A stretch of DNA of 18,803 nucleotides from Asaia bogorensis (GTDB taxonomy: Bacteria; Pseudomonadota; Alphaproteobacteria; Acetobacterales; Acetobacteraceae). The stretch covers positions 1 to 18,803 of the forward strand of contig CAMCHA010000007.1 of the NCBI GenBank assembly GCA_945874515.1, written 5' to 3'. The position numbers were made by a program, and so were the translations under genes. Under the pieces are notes generated by a model. That model did no database searches, was not told where the DNA came from, and worked only from the letters and a program-made list of their open reading frames with translations. Position 1 is the stretch's first letter. The number at the start of each line of letters is the position of its first letter. Shown here piece after piece: positions 7,614 to 16,498 of this stretch.

Positions 7614-9661
7614 GCCCTTTCGATAATCAAATTGCCAAAACGATCCACCCGCGCCACCAGGCCGGGATCTACCACCACCGTGGCATCGGGTTGTTCCAAT
7701 ATGGCAGGGCCTGGGATTTCCGCACCCACCGGCAGATCAAGCCGCGCATAAACACGCGCTTCATGCCAGGCGCCATCAAACCACACCTGCCGCGTGCCAC
7801 GCGCTGCTTTTTCCAGGCTTGCGTCAGGCCCCGGCGCAAGCGCCGCGAGGTCAAAAGCTGGGCGCCGGCCAATCGCGGCACTGCGCAGGGAGACGATGCG
7901 CACCGGAAGCCCAGGCAGCAAGCGACTGAAGGCGCGTTGATAGGCGGCTTCAAAGGCTTCGCGCACAATCTCACGCGTCACGTCCGTGCTACTGCCTGCA
8001 ACCGTCACGGGCAGAGGCACGGCCACGGTATGCGTCTGCCCCGCGTAATGCATATCCAGTGTGAAAAGCGTTTCAATCGCCTCCACCGGCAGGCCGGCAT
8101 CACGCACCACCGCGACCGCGGCACTTGCTTCGCGCACCAGATGCGCATCAAGCGCGGCGGCATCCAGCGTATCCAAATCCAGGTTCAGCGTGCGCACCTG
8201 ATCATGCCGCACATCGGCGATGATGCAGCCAAGCGCGGAGGTAACACCCGGAAAGCACGGCACCAGCGCGGCCTTGAGACCGACCTCGGTCAGCAAGGCA
8301 CCAACATGCAAGGCACCACCGCCACCGAAGGGAAGTGCTACAAACCGCGCCGGATCAAGCCCGCGTTCGATGGAAACAAGCCTGATGGCGCCGGCCATTT
8401 TCGCATTGGCGACGCGCAAAATGGCCTCAGCCGCCGCCATGGTATCCAGGCCAAGCGCTGCGCCGACGTGCTGTTCGATTGCGGCCTTGGCCGCCGCCAC
8501 ATCAAGGCTTGCCAGCGCGCCGCCAATGGGCCGCGCGGCATTGATGCGCCCCAGCACCAGATTCGCATCAGTCAGTGTCGGGCGATCATTGCCCTGGCCG
8601 TAACAGACCGGCCCTGGCCGGCTGCCCGCACTTTCCGGCCCCACCTGCAGCAAGCCACCGCGATCCACCGCCGCGATGGAACCACCGCCCGCGCCGATGG
8701 TGGTGATCTCAATCATGGGCGAGCGGATGACCAGACCGAAATCAATCGTCGCCTGTGCGGCCAGGGTCATCTGTCCATCGGCAATCAAAGACACATCGAA
8801 CGAAGTACCGCCCAGATCGCAGGTAATCACATGGCTGAAGCCCGCAGCCTTGGCGATGGCACCCGCCGCAATCACCCCCGCTGCCGGACCTGACAGCGCG
8901 GTGCGCGCCGGAAAGCGCCGCGCCGTTGCGGTGGACATGATCCCGCCATTGGATTGCACAATGTGAAAGCGTCCGCCGAACCCTTCTTCAGCCAGTGCGC
9001 CTTCCAGCTTGCCGAGATAGCCCGCGACAAGCGGCTGCAAATAGGCATTCAGAGCCGCGGTCGAAGCACGCTCAAACTCGCGGATTTCCGGTAGGATTTC
9101 CGAGGAAACCGAAACATGCGGATTGGGCCAGATGCGCCGCACTGCTTCCGCCGCCGCCTGTTCATTGGCGGGATTGGCATAGGCATTGATGAAGATAATG
9201 GCGCAGGCTTCAGCGCCTGCGGCCAGTAATTGCCGCGCGGCTGCCTCCACCGCGGCGATATCCACTGGCGTGTGGATGCTGCCATCAGCCAGGCAGCGTT
9301 CCGGCACTTCCAGGCGTAAATCGCGGTCAGCTATCGGCTGGAAATCACCCCAAAGCCCCCAGGTGTGGCGGCGATCTCGGCGCCGCATTTCCAGCACATC
9401 GCGAAAGCCAGCCGTGGTGATAACGCCAAGCTTCGCACCCTTCCTTTCCAGTAGTGCATTGGTGCCAACCGTTGTGCCATGCACCACCGCCGCCATGCCG
9501 GCAGCACCGCCAAGCGCACGCAAGCCAGCGAGAAAACCTGAAGCCTCATCGCCACGCTGGCTTGGTACTTTCGCGGTCTGAAAACGTCCCGTCGTAGGAT
9601 CGAACAGGAAAAGATCCGTGAAGGTGCCACCGACATCAACGCCGACAATTGCACCACTCAT
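7610..9661 (-). CDS. hyuA: Hydantoinase/oxoprolinase family protein, subunit A (HyuA-like)
   Basis: With subunit B this protein forms enzymes that use ATP to open lactam or imide rings (N-methylhydantoin, 5-oxoproline, caprolactam), or, in relatives, to carboxylate acetone. It has 683 residues, normal for the subunit. The actin-like ATP-binding fold is marked by VGVDVGGTFTD at residues 6-16, GTTVGTNALLERKG near 65-78, and DLGGTSFDVSLI near 280-292. LPFGGGGALH lies further on. The cytoplasmic protein has no signal peptide. Its ATG at 9661 overlaps the hyuB stop (ATGA), and its own stop overlaps the next gene's GTG, so translation is probably coupled. Family assignment is firm; the substrate cannot be told from sequence. 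Confidence 0.93.
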   Translation of the reverse strand: MSGAIVGVDVGGTFTDLFLFDPTTGRFQTAKVPSQRGDEASGFLAGLRALGGAAGMAAVVHGTTVGTNALLERKGAKLGVITTAGFRDVLEMRRRDRRHTWGLWGDFQPIADRDLRLEVPERCLADGSIHTPVDIAAVEAAARQLLAAGAEACAIIFINAYANPANEQAAAEAVRRIWPNPHVSVSSEILPEIREFERASTAALNAYLQPLVAGYLGKLEGALAEEGFGGRFHIVQSNGGIMSTATARRFPARTALSGPAAGVIAAGAIAKAAGFSHVITCDLGGTSFDVSLIADGQMTLAAQATIDFGLVIRSPMIEITTIGAGGGSIAAVDRGGLLQVGPESAGSRPGPVCYGQGNDRPTLTDANLVLGRINAARPIGGALASLDVAAAKAAIEQHVGAALGLDTMAAAEAILRVANAKMAGAIRLVSIERGLDPARFVALPFGGGGALHVGALLTEVGLKAALVPCFPGVTSALGCIIADVRHDQVRTLNLDLDTLDAAALDAHLVREASAAVAVVRDAGLPVEAIETLFTLDMHYAGQTHTVAVPLPVTVAGSSTDVTREIVREAFEAAYQRAFSRLLPGLPVRIVSLRSAAIGRRPAFDLAALAPGPDASLEKAARGTRQVWFDGAWHEARVYARLDLPVGAEIPGPAILEQPDATVVVDPGLVARVDRFGNLIIERA

Positions 9662-11349
9662 GATGCGCGGCTCCCATAATCACGCGCGGCGGCTTCGGCG
9701 CTGACATAGCCAAGGCGGATATCACGCGCGATGGCATGCAAGGACCGCGCTGCCGGATCACCCCAACCACCACCGCCTGGGCTTTCCAGGCGCACGCGTT
9801 CGCCCTGGCCGATGGAAACACCCACAATCTTGCTCGCCATCGGTGGTGTCTCACCCGCGCTGCCCCAGGTGAAGCGATTAAGCGCACCATCCGTACCACC
9901 CGCCACGCCAAAGGGCGCGAAACGCCCGCGTTCACCCAGCAAGGCGACTTCCGTGCGGCCCGGGGCGAGCGCCTCAATCTCATAGACCGCGCCAACGCCG
10001 CCGCGATGTTCGCCCGCGCCGCCACTATCCGGGCGGAGCGCCCATTGCGTGAACATCATCGGATAAGCGGCTTCCAAAATCTCGACTGGAGGAATCGTCG
10101 CGGTGGAAATCGGGTTATTCGCGTGATGCAACCCGTCGGTCGCAGGATTGCCGCCAAGCCCGCCGCCGAAGAAGGAAAACATCACCCAGCGCGTGCCATT
10201 TTCCCGCTGACCGGAAAGCGCCAGCGCATTGATGGTGCCGAAAGGCGCTGCCGTTGCCGTGGCGGGACGCGCCTGGCCGAGCGCGCCAAAGATCACGCCA
10301 ATCAGGCGCAGGATGGTCTCTGTATAACCCGCAACCGGGCGCGGCGCCTCTGCGCCCAGCAAGGTGGTCGGCGGCGCGATGACTTCCACCGGGCGCAGCA
10401 CGCCAGCATTGGCCGGCACATCCGGGAAAGCGTGTTTCAGCGCGACATAACAGGCCGCCACCGTGGTCGCGATGGAGATATTGAGCGGGCCTGCACAGGG
10501 CGGCGAGGATCGCGACATATCCAAGGTCAGCCGATCACCTGCGATGGTCAGGTCCAGCGCTATCCGCAGCGCTTCATCCTTCACGCCATCATTATCCAGG
10601 AAATCATCAAAGCTGTAGTGCCCATCGGGAAGGGCCGCGATTTCCGCGCGCATCAGCGCCTCTGCCCGGTCAGCCAACTGCGCGAAGGCCACGGCGATGC
10701 GCGCATCACCATAATCATCCAGCAATTCAACAAGGCGCTTTTCGCCAAGATCGAGCGCATTCAATTGCCCGTTCAGATCGCCCCAATTGGATTGCGGCAC
10801 GCGCGAATTGGCGGCCAGAATGTCCAGAATATCCTGTTGCATCTGCCCGGCGCGGATCAGTTTTACCGGTGGAAAACGCACACCTTCCTGATGGCTGTCT
10901 GTTGCACGCGGATTGTAATTGCCGGGCACATTGCCGCCGATATCCAGCCAATGGCCAACACTCGCCACCCAGCAGAACAACTTGCCAGCGCGGAAAATCG
11001 GCCGCACCAGGCGGAAATCATTCAAATGCGTGCCGCCATCATAGGGGTCATTGAACAGGAAGGTATCGCCTTCCTGAAGCCCACCTTCCGCCGCGACTTT
11101 GCGAATAACGGACCGCACGGCAAAGGACATGGCACCCACAAAAATCGGCAAACCCTTCGTGCCCTGCACCAAAGTGTCGCCGGTAATTGCATCATAAACG
11201 CCATGGCAGGCATCGCGCGCTTCAGCAATGATGGGGTTGAAGGCGCTGCGATAAAGTGTCGCATCCATCTCATCGGCGATTTGTTCAAGCCGACCCTTCA
11301 GCACCGCCAGGGTCACGACATCAAGACGCGTAGGCGTTGCTTCGTTCAT
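9658..11349 (-). CDS. hyuB: Hydantoinase/oxoprolinase family protein, subunit B (HyuB-like)
   Basis: This is the partner of HyuA and carries the hydrolytic half of the ATP-dependent ring-opening enzyme. From the chosen ATG it has 563 residues, near the family norm. Typical blocks are TLYRSAFNPIIAEARDACHG near the N-terminus, FNDPYDGGTHLNDF near residues 98-111, a region containing GHWLDIGG, and the C-terminal SPGGGGWGDPAARS followed by GYVSAEAAARDYGS. The conserved Asp and His residues of these blocks are plausible metal ligands. The frame is open to a TTG at 11361, but the ATG at 11349 follows the livF stop directly (TGAGATG) and fits better. It lies between the Liv transporter genes and hyuA. 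Confidence 0.92.
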   Translation of the reverse strand: MNEATPTRLDVVTLAVLKGRLEQIADEMDATLYRSAFNPIIAEARDACHGVYDAITGDTLVQGTKGLPIFVGAMSFAVRSVIRKVAAEGGLQEGDTFLFNDPYDGGTHLNDFRLVRPIFRAGKLFCWVASVGHWLDIGGNVPGNYNPRATDSHQEGVRFPPVKLIRAGQMQQDILDILAANSRVPQSNWGDLNGQLNALDLGEKRLVELLDDYGDARIAVAFAQLADRAEALMRAEIAALPDGHYSFDDFLDNDGVKDEALRIALDLTIAGDRLTLDMSRSSPPCAGPLNISIATTVAACYVALKHAFPDVPANAGVLRPVEVIAPPTTLLGAEAPRPVAGYTETILRLIGVIFGALGQARPATATAAPFGTINALALSGQRENGTRWVMFSFFGGGLGGNPATDGLHHANNPISTATIPPVEILEAAYPMMFTQWALRPDSGGAGEHRGGVGAVYEIEALAPGRTEVALLGERGRFAPFGVAGGTDGALNRFTWGSAGETPPMASKIVGVSIGQGERVRLESPGGGGWGDPAARSLHAIARDIRLGYVSAEAAARDYGSRAS

Positions 11350-11350
11350 C

Positions 11351-12052
11351 TCACAATCCAAAATAGCTGCGGCGTAATTCTGGATCGGCCGCGATATCGT
11401 GCGCCGCGCCGCTGAGCGTAATCACGCCATTTTCTAGCACATGCGCCTGATCCGCCACTTCCAAGCTTTGCGCCACGTTTTGTTCCACCAGCATGATCGT
11501 CAGCCCATCCGCATGCAGGCGCCGGATCAGCGTGAACATTTCTTCCACCAACAAGGGCGAAAGGCCGAGCGATGGTTCATCCAGAATTAGCAGCCTCGGT
11601 TCCGCCATCAGCCCGCGCCCGATGGCGAGCATTTGCTGCTCTCCACCCGAAAGCGTACCGGCGGCCTGACGTGTTCGTTCCTTCAGGCGCGGGAAAACGC
11701 CAAAGACGCGTTCCAGATTGCGCGCACGATTGGCCCGCGCGCGACGATAGGAACCAAGTTCCAGCACTTCCCGCACATTCAGGTTCGGAAAAATCTTGCG
11801 CCCTTCCGGCACATGGATCAGGCCAAGCGAAACGATCTCAGGGGGCGAAAGCGCGGCCAGGCTCTGCCCCGCGAAGCGGATTTCTCCGGCGCGCGGGCGC
11901 ACCACGCCGCTGATGGTCATGTTCAACGTCGTCTTGCCCGCACCATTGGCGCCGAGCACCGCAACCAACGCGCCTTCCGGAACGCTCAAATCAATGCCGC
12001 GCAGGATCAGGGTTTCGCCGTAGCCTGCCTCAAGCGCTTTGATTTCAAGCAT
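11351..12052 (-). CDS. livF: Branched-chain-type ABC transporter ATP-binding protein LivF
   Basis: This is one of two ATPases that power a Liv/HAAT-type importer, located on the cytoplasmic face of the membrane. It has 233 residues from the chosen start, the normal LivF length. Walker A is GANGAGKTT (34-42), the ABC signature is LSGGEQQM, and Walker B is LLILDEPSLGL. The Asp-Glu pair and the LVEQN block that follows, which carries the switch-loop region, look intact. The frame extends upstream to a TTG at 12097, but the ATG at 12052 starts right at the conserved MLEIKAL and overlaps the livG stop by eight bases (ATGCTTGA). The substrate is probably not a plain branched-chain amino acid, given the catabolic genes that follow. 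Confidence 0.93.
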   Translation of the reverse strand: MLEIKALEAGYGETLILRGIDLSVPEGALVAVLGANGAGKTTLNMTISGVVRPRAGEIRFAGQSLAALSPPEIVSLGLIHVPEGRKIFPNLNVREVLELGSYRRARANRARNLERVFGVFPRLKERTRQAAGTLSGGEQQMLAIGRGLMAEPRLLILDEPSLGLSPLLVEEMFTLIRRLHADGLTIMLVEQNVAQSLEVADQAHVLENGVITLSGAAHDIAADPELRRSYFGL

Positions 12053-12806
12053 GGGTGGCCAACCTTTGCGCGGCCCCTGGGCCAAGATAGGCCTCAATCA
12101 CTGCGGGGTTACCCACGACCTCGGCGGCCTTACCCGAGGCAATAATACGCCCGCCAGAAATCACATGCACATGTTCACAAAGGCTCATCACCGCCTGCAT
12201 CACATGTTCGATCATGAGGATGGTGACACCACCCGCGCGAATATCCTGCAGCACCGGCAGGAAATCGCGGAGTTCAGACGGATTCAAACCGGCCAGCACT
12301 TCATCCAGCAGCAAGATGCGCGGGCGGGTCGCGAGGGCACGCGCCACTTCAAGGCGCTTCCGCCCCGCCACCGTCAACGCTGCCGCGGGTTTGTCCAATT
12401 GCGGGCCAAGACCAAGGCGTTGGCCGACCTGTTCGGCCAGCGCCAAGGCATCGCGGCGCTTCGGCAAGCGCAAAAACGCGCCGATAGCGATGTTTTCGCG
12501 CACCGATAGTCCGGCGAAAGGCTGCACAATCTGGAAAGTGCGCGCCAGGCCAAGCTTGGCCAGATCATGCGGCTTGCGTCCGGTGATTTCCTCGCCATCC
12601 AGCAACACCAGGCCAGCGCTTGGCTGTTCAAAGCCCGCGATCATGGCGAAAAGCGTGGTCTTGCCGGCGCCATTCGGGCCGATCAGACCGGTGATTGAGC
12701 CTTCCCGTACATCAAAAGTCGCATCCGCCACGGCGGTCAGCCCGCCGAAGCGCTTGGTCAGGTCGCGCACCGCGAGGAAGGCGGGATCCCTGCCCTGCCC
12801 TGTCAT
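12045..12806 (-). CDS. livG: Branched-chain-type ABC transporter ATP-binding protein LivG
   Basis: This is the second ATPase of the Liv-type importer, 253 residues long. Walker A is GPNGAGKTT (43-51), the Q-loop region is LARTFQIVQPF, and Walker B is ILLLDEVLAGLNP, with the LivG-specific LAGLNP. The switch His is in MLIEHVM-like MIEHVM. The signature motif reads LTVAGRKRLEVAR, a variant of the usual LSxG motif seen in this subgroup. The ATG at 12806 overlaps the livM stop (ATGA), and the 3' end overlaps livF. Assignment is firm. Confidence 0.93.
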   Translation of the reverse strand: MTGQGRDPAFLAVRDLTKRFGGLTAVADATFDVREGSITGLIGPNGAGKTTLFAMIAGFEQPSAGLVLLDGEEITGRKPHDLAKLGLARTFQIVQPFAGLSVRENIAIGAFLRLPKRRDALALAEQVGQRLGLGPQLDKPAAALTVAGRKRLEVARALATRPRILLLDEVLAGLNPSELRDFLPVLQDIRAGGVTILMIEHVMQAVMSLCEHVHVISGGRIIASGKAAEVVGNPAVIEAYLGPGAAQRLATHA

Positions 12807-13762
12807 GGCGCCCCCTTGCCGCGCCAGCGCGCGGCCAAAAGCCCCGGGATGCGATGCAAAGGAAAGCGCACCACCAGGATCAGCAGCACACCGAAAATGA
12901 TCAGATCAAGGCCTGGGATTTTGCCGATCAGCATTTTGGTGCCCTCGCTGAGGCCTTGCAGGATCAGCGCGCCAATCAGCGGGCCAAATACCGTGCCCGC
13001 GCCACCAATGATGGGCGCCAGCAAAGCTTCCACCGAAATCCAGGTACCGAAGGCGATATTGCTGTCAATATAGAGAAAATACTGCGCATAAAGCGCACCC
13101 GCCGCGCCGGTGAGTGCCGCCGATAGGCTGATGGCACGCAGCTTCACCGCCAGAATATCCACCCCAAGCGCGGCAGCCGCCGCTTCATTTTCGCGCACGG
13201 CCACAAGCTGCGCACCCAGCCGGCTTTTCTCCACGGCGAGCGTGATCAGCATGGCGAGTGCGAGCAGCACCGCCCCCAAAATTAAAAAACTCGACCGATC
13301 GGCGAATTGCAGGTTGCCGGCGCCAAGATTGAGGCTGATCAGCAAACCTGCGGCACCACCCGTGATCTCTGTCGCATTGGCGAGTATCCGCAACACCTCC
13401 GCGAAAGCCAGCGTGACAAGCGCGAAATAGGAACCGCGTAGCCCAGCGCGAAACACCATGGCACCAATCGCATACCCAAGCAGCGCAGCGGCGACGATGC
13501 CAAAGGCCACCGCCGGATAGGCATTCACGCCAAAGCGCTGTTGCAGAATGGCGCTGACATAAGCGCCCATGCCGAAAAACGCCGCGTGCCCGAAGGAATA
13601 TTGCCCGCCATAACCGCCGAGCAGATTCCAGCCCTGCGCCGCAATCGCCAGGATCAACGTAAAGACCAGGAAATTCAGCACCACATTGCTGGTGACGAAC
13701 AAGGAAACCAGCACGGCGCCAATCAAAAAGCCTAGAATGGGCAGGGTTTCGCGCAGCGTCAT
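12803..13762 (-). CDS. livM: Branched-chain-type ABC transporter permease LivM
   Basis: This inner-membrane permease forms half of the transport channel. Its 319 residues are largely hydrophobic, with about eight to ten membrane segments by eye, beginning TLPILGFLIGAVLVSLFVTS. The LivM motif LLGGYGGQYSFGHAAFFGMGA-like region (near residues 48-67) and VRENEAAAAALGVD, the cytoplasmic EAA-like loop that contacts the ATPase, are both present. The ATG at 13762 overlaps the livH stop (ATGA). It works with LivH, LivF, LivG and the binding protein of the same operon. Confidence 0.93.
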   Translation of the reverse strand: MTLRETLPILGFLIGAVLVSLFVTSNVVLNFLVFTLILAIAAQGWNLLGGYGGQYSFGHAAFFGMGAYVSAILQQRFGVNAYPAVAFGIVAAALLGYAIGAMVFRAGLRGSYFALVTLAFAEVLRILANATEITGGAAGLLISLNLGAGNLQFADRSSFLILGAVLLALAMLITLAVEKSRLGAQLVAVRENEAAAAALGVDILAVKLRAISLSAALTGAAGALYAQYFLYIDSNIAFGTWISVEALLAPIIGGAGTVFGPLIGALILQGLSEGTKMLIGKIPGLDLIIFGVLLILVVRFPLHRIPGLLAARWRGKGAP

Positions 13763-14634
13763 GCGCGCGCCCCAAACAGGCCGGTTGGGCGCAACAGCAG
13801 CACCAGGATGAAGATCAGGAAAATCCCGATCTGCCCGAGGCTATCGCCAAAATAAAGGCCGCTGAGGCTTTCCACCACGCCAATGAACAGCCCGCCCAGC
13901 AGCGCGCCCGTCACACTGCCCATACCGCCCAGCACCACAATGGTGAAAGCCACCAGCACAAAGGCATTGCCGACACGCGGCGAGACATAGAAAGAAGGCA
14001 GCAAAAGACAGGCCGCGATGGCAAGACAGGCCGTGCCGATGCCAAAGGTCACAGCATAGATATGCGCAACATCAATACCAACCAAGGCTGCGCCGGTGCG
14101 TTCCTTCGCCACCGCGCGAATGGCTCGGCCGGTATCGGTGCGCGTCATAAGCAAAAACAAAAGCAATGCCACCAGCAGCGTGACGCCAAAGCCGATCAGC
14201 CGCGGCAAGGAAAGCAGGACATCACCAAGCTCCACCATGGACATGGCATAGGGCACACGGATCGTCATGGTATCGGAACGGAAGATCGCCAGCATGGCGT
14301 TTTCGATGATGATCGAAAGGCCAAGTGTCACCAGCAGCATATTGGAATCATCGCCACGGCTGGCAGGGCCAATCACCAGGCGCTGCACCAGATAGCCCAG
14401 CACGAAGAACAGGCCCGCAAGCGGGATCATTGCCGCATACGGGTCAAGCCCAAAGGCGCCATGCGCAACATAGGCCGCGTACATGGCAAGCGTCAGAAAG
14501 GCACCATGGGCGAAGTTGATGATGTGCAGCACGCCGTAAACCAGCGTGAGGCCCAAAGCCACCAGTCCATAGACCGCCCCCATCAGAAGGCCGTTTGCCA
14601 GGGCCTCCAGCACTATTTCGGGCGGGTAGCCCAT
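13759..14634 (-). CDS. livH: Branched-chain-type ABC transporter permease LivH
   Basis: This is the other channel-forming permease, 291 residues from the chosen ATG. It has many hydrophobic segments. The family's N-terminal block (GLLMGAVYGLVALGLTLVYG, followed by HIINFAHGAFL) is clear, as is the cytoplasmic loop AIRAVAKERTGAALVGID. The C-terminus LLLRPTGLFG is typical. The frame extends to a GTG at 14673, inside the binding-protein gene. The ATG at 14634 lies one base after that gene's stop (TGAGATG, the same junction as livF-hyuB) and puts MGYPPEIVLEAL at the start. Confidence 0.93.
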   Translation of the reverse strand: MGYPPEIVLEALANGLLMGAVYGLVALGLTLVYGVLHIINFAHGAFLTLAMYAAYVAHGAFGLDPYAAMIPLAGLFFVLGYLVQRLVIGPASRGDDSNMLLVTLGLSIIIENAMLAIFRSDTMTIRVPYAMSMVELGDVLLSLPRLIGFGVTLLVALLLFLLMTRTDTGRAIRAVAKERTGAALVGIDVAHIYAVTFGIGTACLAIAACLLLPSFYVSPRVGNAFVLVAFTIVVLGGMGSVTGALLGGLFIGVVESLSGLYFGDSLGQIGIFLIFILVLLLRPTGLFGARA

Positions 14635-14635
14635 C

Positions 14636-15847
14636 TCAGCCAGTGACGGGATAGATCGGCTGAGCGTCCGCAAAGGCGCGCGGGAAGATCACCTTGATAT
14701 CGCCGTTCTGCACCTGCGTATTCACCGGCATGCCGCCCTGGTTCTGGCCATTGACGAATTGCGTCGGGCCATAGGGCATGATGTGGCTATCAAAGCCAGC
14801 GCCGGTTGCCGCCAACGCCTGGATCAGCGCCGCGCGATCCGCCCGGCCAGCGCGTTCCAGCGCATCAGCGAATAGCATCACGGCGGAATAATTCAGCGGC
14901 ACATTATACAGCCAGAAGCGATTTTGCGCTTCCACGCGCCGGCGGAGTTCGGCAGTCTTTGCCTTGCGCGGATCGGCCCAGTGGTTGCAATCCATCACCA
15001 AATTAGCCGCTTCCGGGAATTCCCGCACGAAGCGGAAATTGGAAGCCGCGCCATTCAGGATGCAATAAATGCCCTTCGGGCGAATGCGCCTCTGCTGCAA
15101 GGTTTGCGACAGGAGAACGAATTCCGCGTAATAGGATGACGGGATGATCAAATCAGGATTGAGTGCGCGAATACGCAAAGCAACATTGGACATATCGCGC
15201 GATGGCGTTGGGTGCGAAATGGTTTCCAGCACCTGGAAACCGCGCTTGGGTAATTCCGCATTCAGCAAGCGCGCCATGCCGGACCCGAATAGCCCATCTT
15301 CATGCACAATCACCGCGGTGCGGGAAGGCTTACCAGCAGCGTCATTGATGGCGACCAGATTATCCAATGCCGTCGCCGTCACTGTGCCAAAGCCAGGCCC
15401 AAAGCGGAAAGTATTGGTCAAGCCGCGCGTGACGATCTGATCGGACACGCCGACATCCACGATATAGGGCAGATCATAGCGCGACGCAGCCTGGGAAGCG
15501 GCCAGGCAGATCGGGCTCGCGAAGCCGCCCACAATCGCAAGCACGCCTTCGGCCTGCATTCTCTCAACTTCTGCTACGCCGCCATCGGGGGTGGAGCGCG
15601 CATCGCCGAACACCATTTCAATCGGGGCGCCGCCAAGCGCCTTAATGCCGCCGCCGGCGTTGATATCAGCAATGGCAAGCCCCGCACCCAGGCGGCCATA
15701 TTCACCATCTTGCGCGAGCGCGCCCGTGACGGGCTGAATGATGCCAAGCTTGATGGCGCGTGCCTGCGCCTGGGCAATGGCCGGGGCAGCGAGCAGCACC
15801 GGGGCGGCAAGCAGCGCCTGCCGCCGGGAAAGGCTGAAAGAAAACAT
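14636..15847 (-). CDS. Liv-type ABC transporter periplasmic substrate-binding protein
   Basis: This is the solute receptor of the Liv-type importer and the first gene of the nine-gene minus-strand operon. It has 403 residues. The signal peptide is visible: LSRRQALLAAPVLLAAPA, with likely cleavage after AIAQA (residue 27). The twin arginine hints at Tat export but is not a full Tat motif. The mature part begins IKLGIIQPVTGALAQDGEYG, typical of Peripla_BP_6 proteins, with ADINAGGGI and VEVERM-like VAEVERM blocks following. The start ATG has GGGGAG about six bases upstream. A TATAAC sequence at 15866-15861 could be a -10 element, but no matching -35 is seen. The ligand is unknown and is probably the substrate of the enzymes encoded downstream. 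Confidence 0.92.
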   Translation of the reverse strand: MFSFSLSRRQALLAAPVLLAAPAIAQAQARAIKLGIIQPVTGALAQDGEYGRLGAGLAIADINAGGGIKALGGAPIEMVFGDARSTPDGGVAEVERMQAEGVLAIVGGFASPICLAASQAASRYDLPYIVDVGVSDQIVTRGLTNTFRFGPGFGTVTATALDNLVAINDAAGKPSRTAVIVHEDGLFGSGMARLLNAELPKRGFQVLETISHPTPSRDMSNVALRIRALNPDLIIPSSYYAEFVLLSQTLQQRRIRPKGIYCILNGAASNFRFVREFPEAANLVMDCNHWADPRKAKTAELRRRVEAQNRFWLYNVPLNYSAVMLFADALERAGRADRAALIQALAATGAGFDSHIMPYGPTQFVNGQNQGGMPVNTQVQNGDIKVIFPRAFADAQPIYPVTG

Positions 15848-15932
15848 CGGAGACTCCCCTGTTATAACCTGGAAACGATCATGCCCCAGGCTTTGCCAAT
15901 GGGCCAGGGAGAATCTGCCTCAGTTCGCCTTT

Positions 15933-16436
15933 TCAGCGCCGAGGCGCGGCTGCACTCCGCTGCGGAGCAACTGCTGCCCCAGCACCGCAATCCGGCGCTT
16001 CAATCGGCTGGATGATATTCTGATTGACGGAGTACCTGGCCAATTGCCCGGGGGGCAGCGCCCTTACTTGCTGCAAGATCACTTCGGCATCGCTGCAGAA
16101 GAAAGACCCGGCGCGGGTGGCATCCATGGCATGATCTTGGGAAATATTGGTGTAGTATTGATCAAATCGGGTCTGCCCTGCCCCGCCATAGGCGCGGCGG
16201 AAATAGCCTTGAATGACACTTGCTGCCGCCGAGAGTTCGCCACTATGAGGTTGGAAAGCATTGATCATGCGCGTGCGATCGATTTTGCACTGCATCCCTA
16301 TGACCCTCAAGTAACTGTTCACGGCCCAGGTATCTGCCGCCTGTCTTTCCACAGGCCTCAGGCAGGTATTCGCCAGCACAGGGCCGGCAATCAGAACCGG
16401 CAGCATCGCCGCCATCAATAAGCGCTTCAAACCCAT
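15933..16436 (-). CDS. Small secreted four-cysteine protein of unknown function
   Basis: I do not recognise this protein. From the chosen ATG it has 167 residues. It starts with a signal peptide (GLKRLLMAAMLPVLIAGPVLA) that is probably cut after residue 22, so the product is periplasmic or secreted. The mature part has exactly four cysteines (NTC, MQC, FFC, PDC), an even number that suggests two disulfides. The tail is rich in Ala, Pro and Arg. The frame extends to a GTG at 16478 and also has an ATG at 16445; the ATG at 16436 is preferred because AGAGGA lies eight bases before it. A promoter-like pair lies upstream. It is a single gene between the Liv operon and the COQ9-family gene. Confidence 0.75.
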   Translation of the reverse strand: MGLKRLLMAAMLPVLIAGPVLANTCLRPVERQAADTWAVNSYLRVIGMQCKIDRTRMINAFQPHSGELSAAASVIQGYFRRAYGGAGQTRFDQYYTNISQDHAMDATRAGSFFCSDAEVILQQVRALPPGQLARYSVNQNIIQPIEAPDCGAGAAVAPQRSAAAPRR

Positions 16437-16498
16437 GGGATTCATCCTCTCATCGTCAAAGGGTAGCGAATCGGCCACCGCATATGACCTATGGCAGG

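Noticed and set aside
7691..8893. Plus-strand open frame of 400 codons opposite hyuA
   Set aside because: Shadow of hyuA with no domain signal, and Arg/His-rich composition.
9736..11415. Long plus-strand open frame (559 codons) opposite hyuB
   Set aside because: It is antisense to a well-recognised family protein. Its translation is rich in Arg, His and Gln without any fold pattern, which is typical of the opposite strand of a GC-rich gene.
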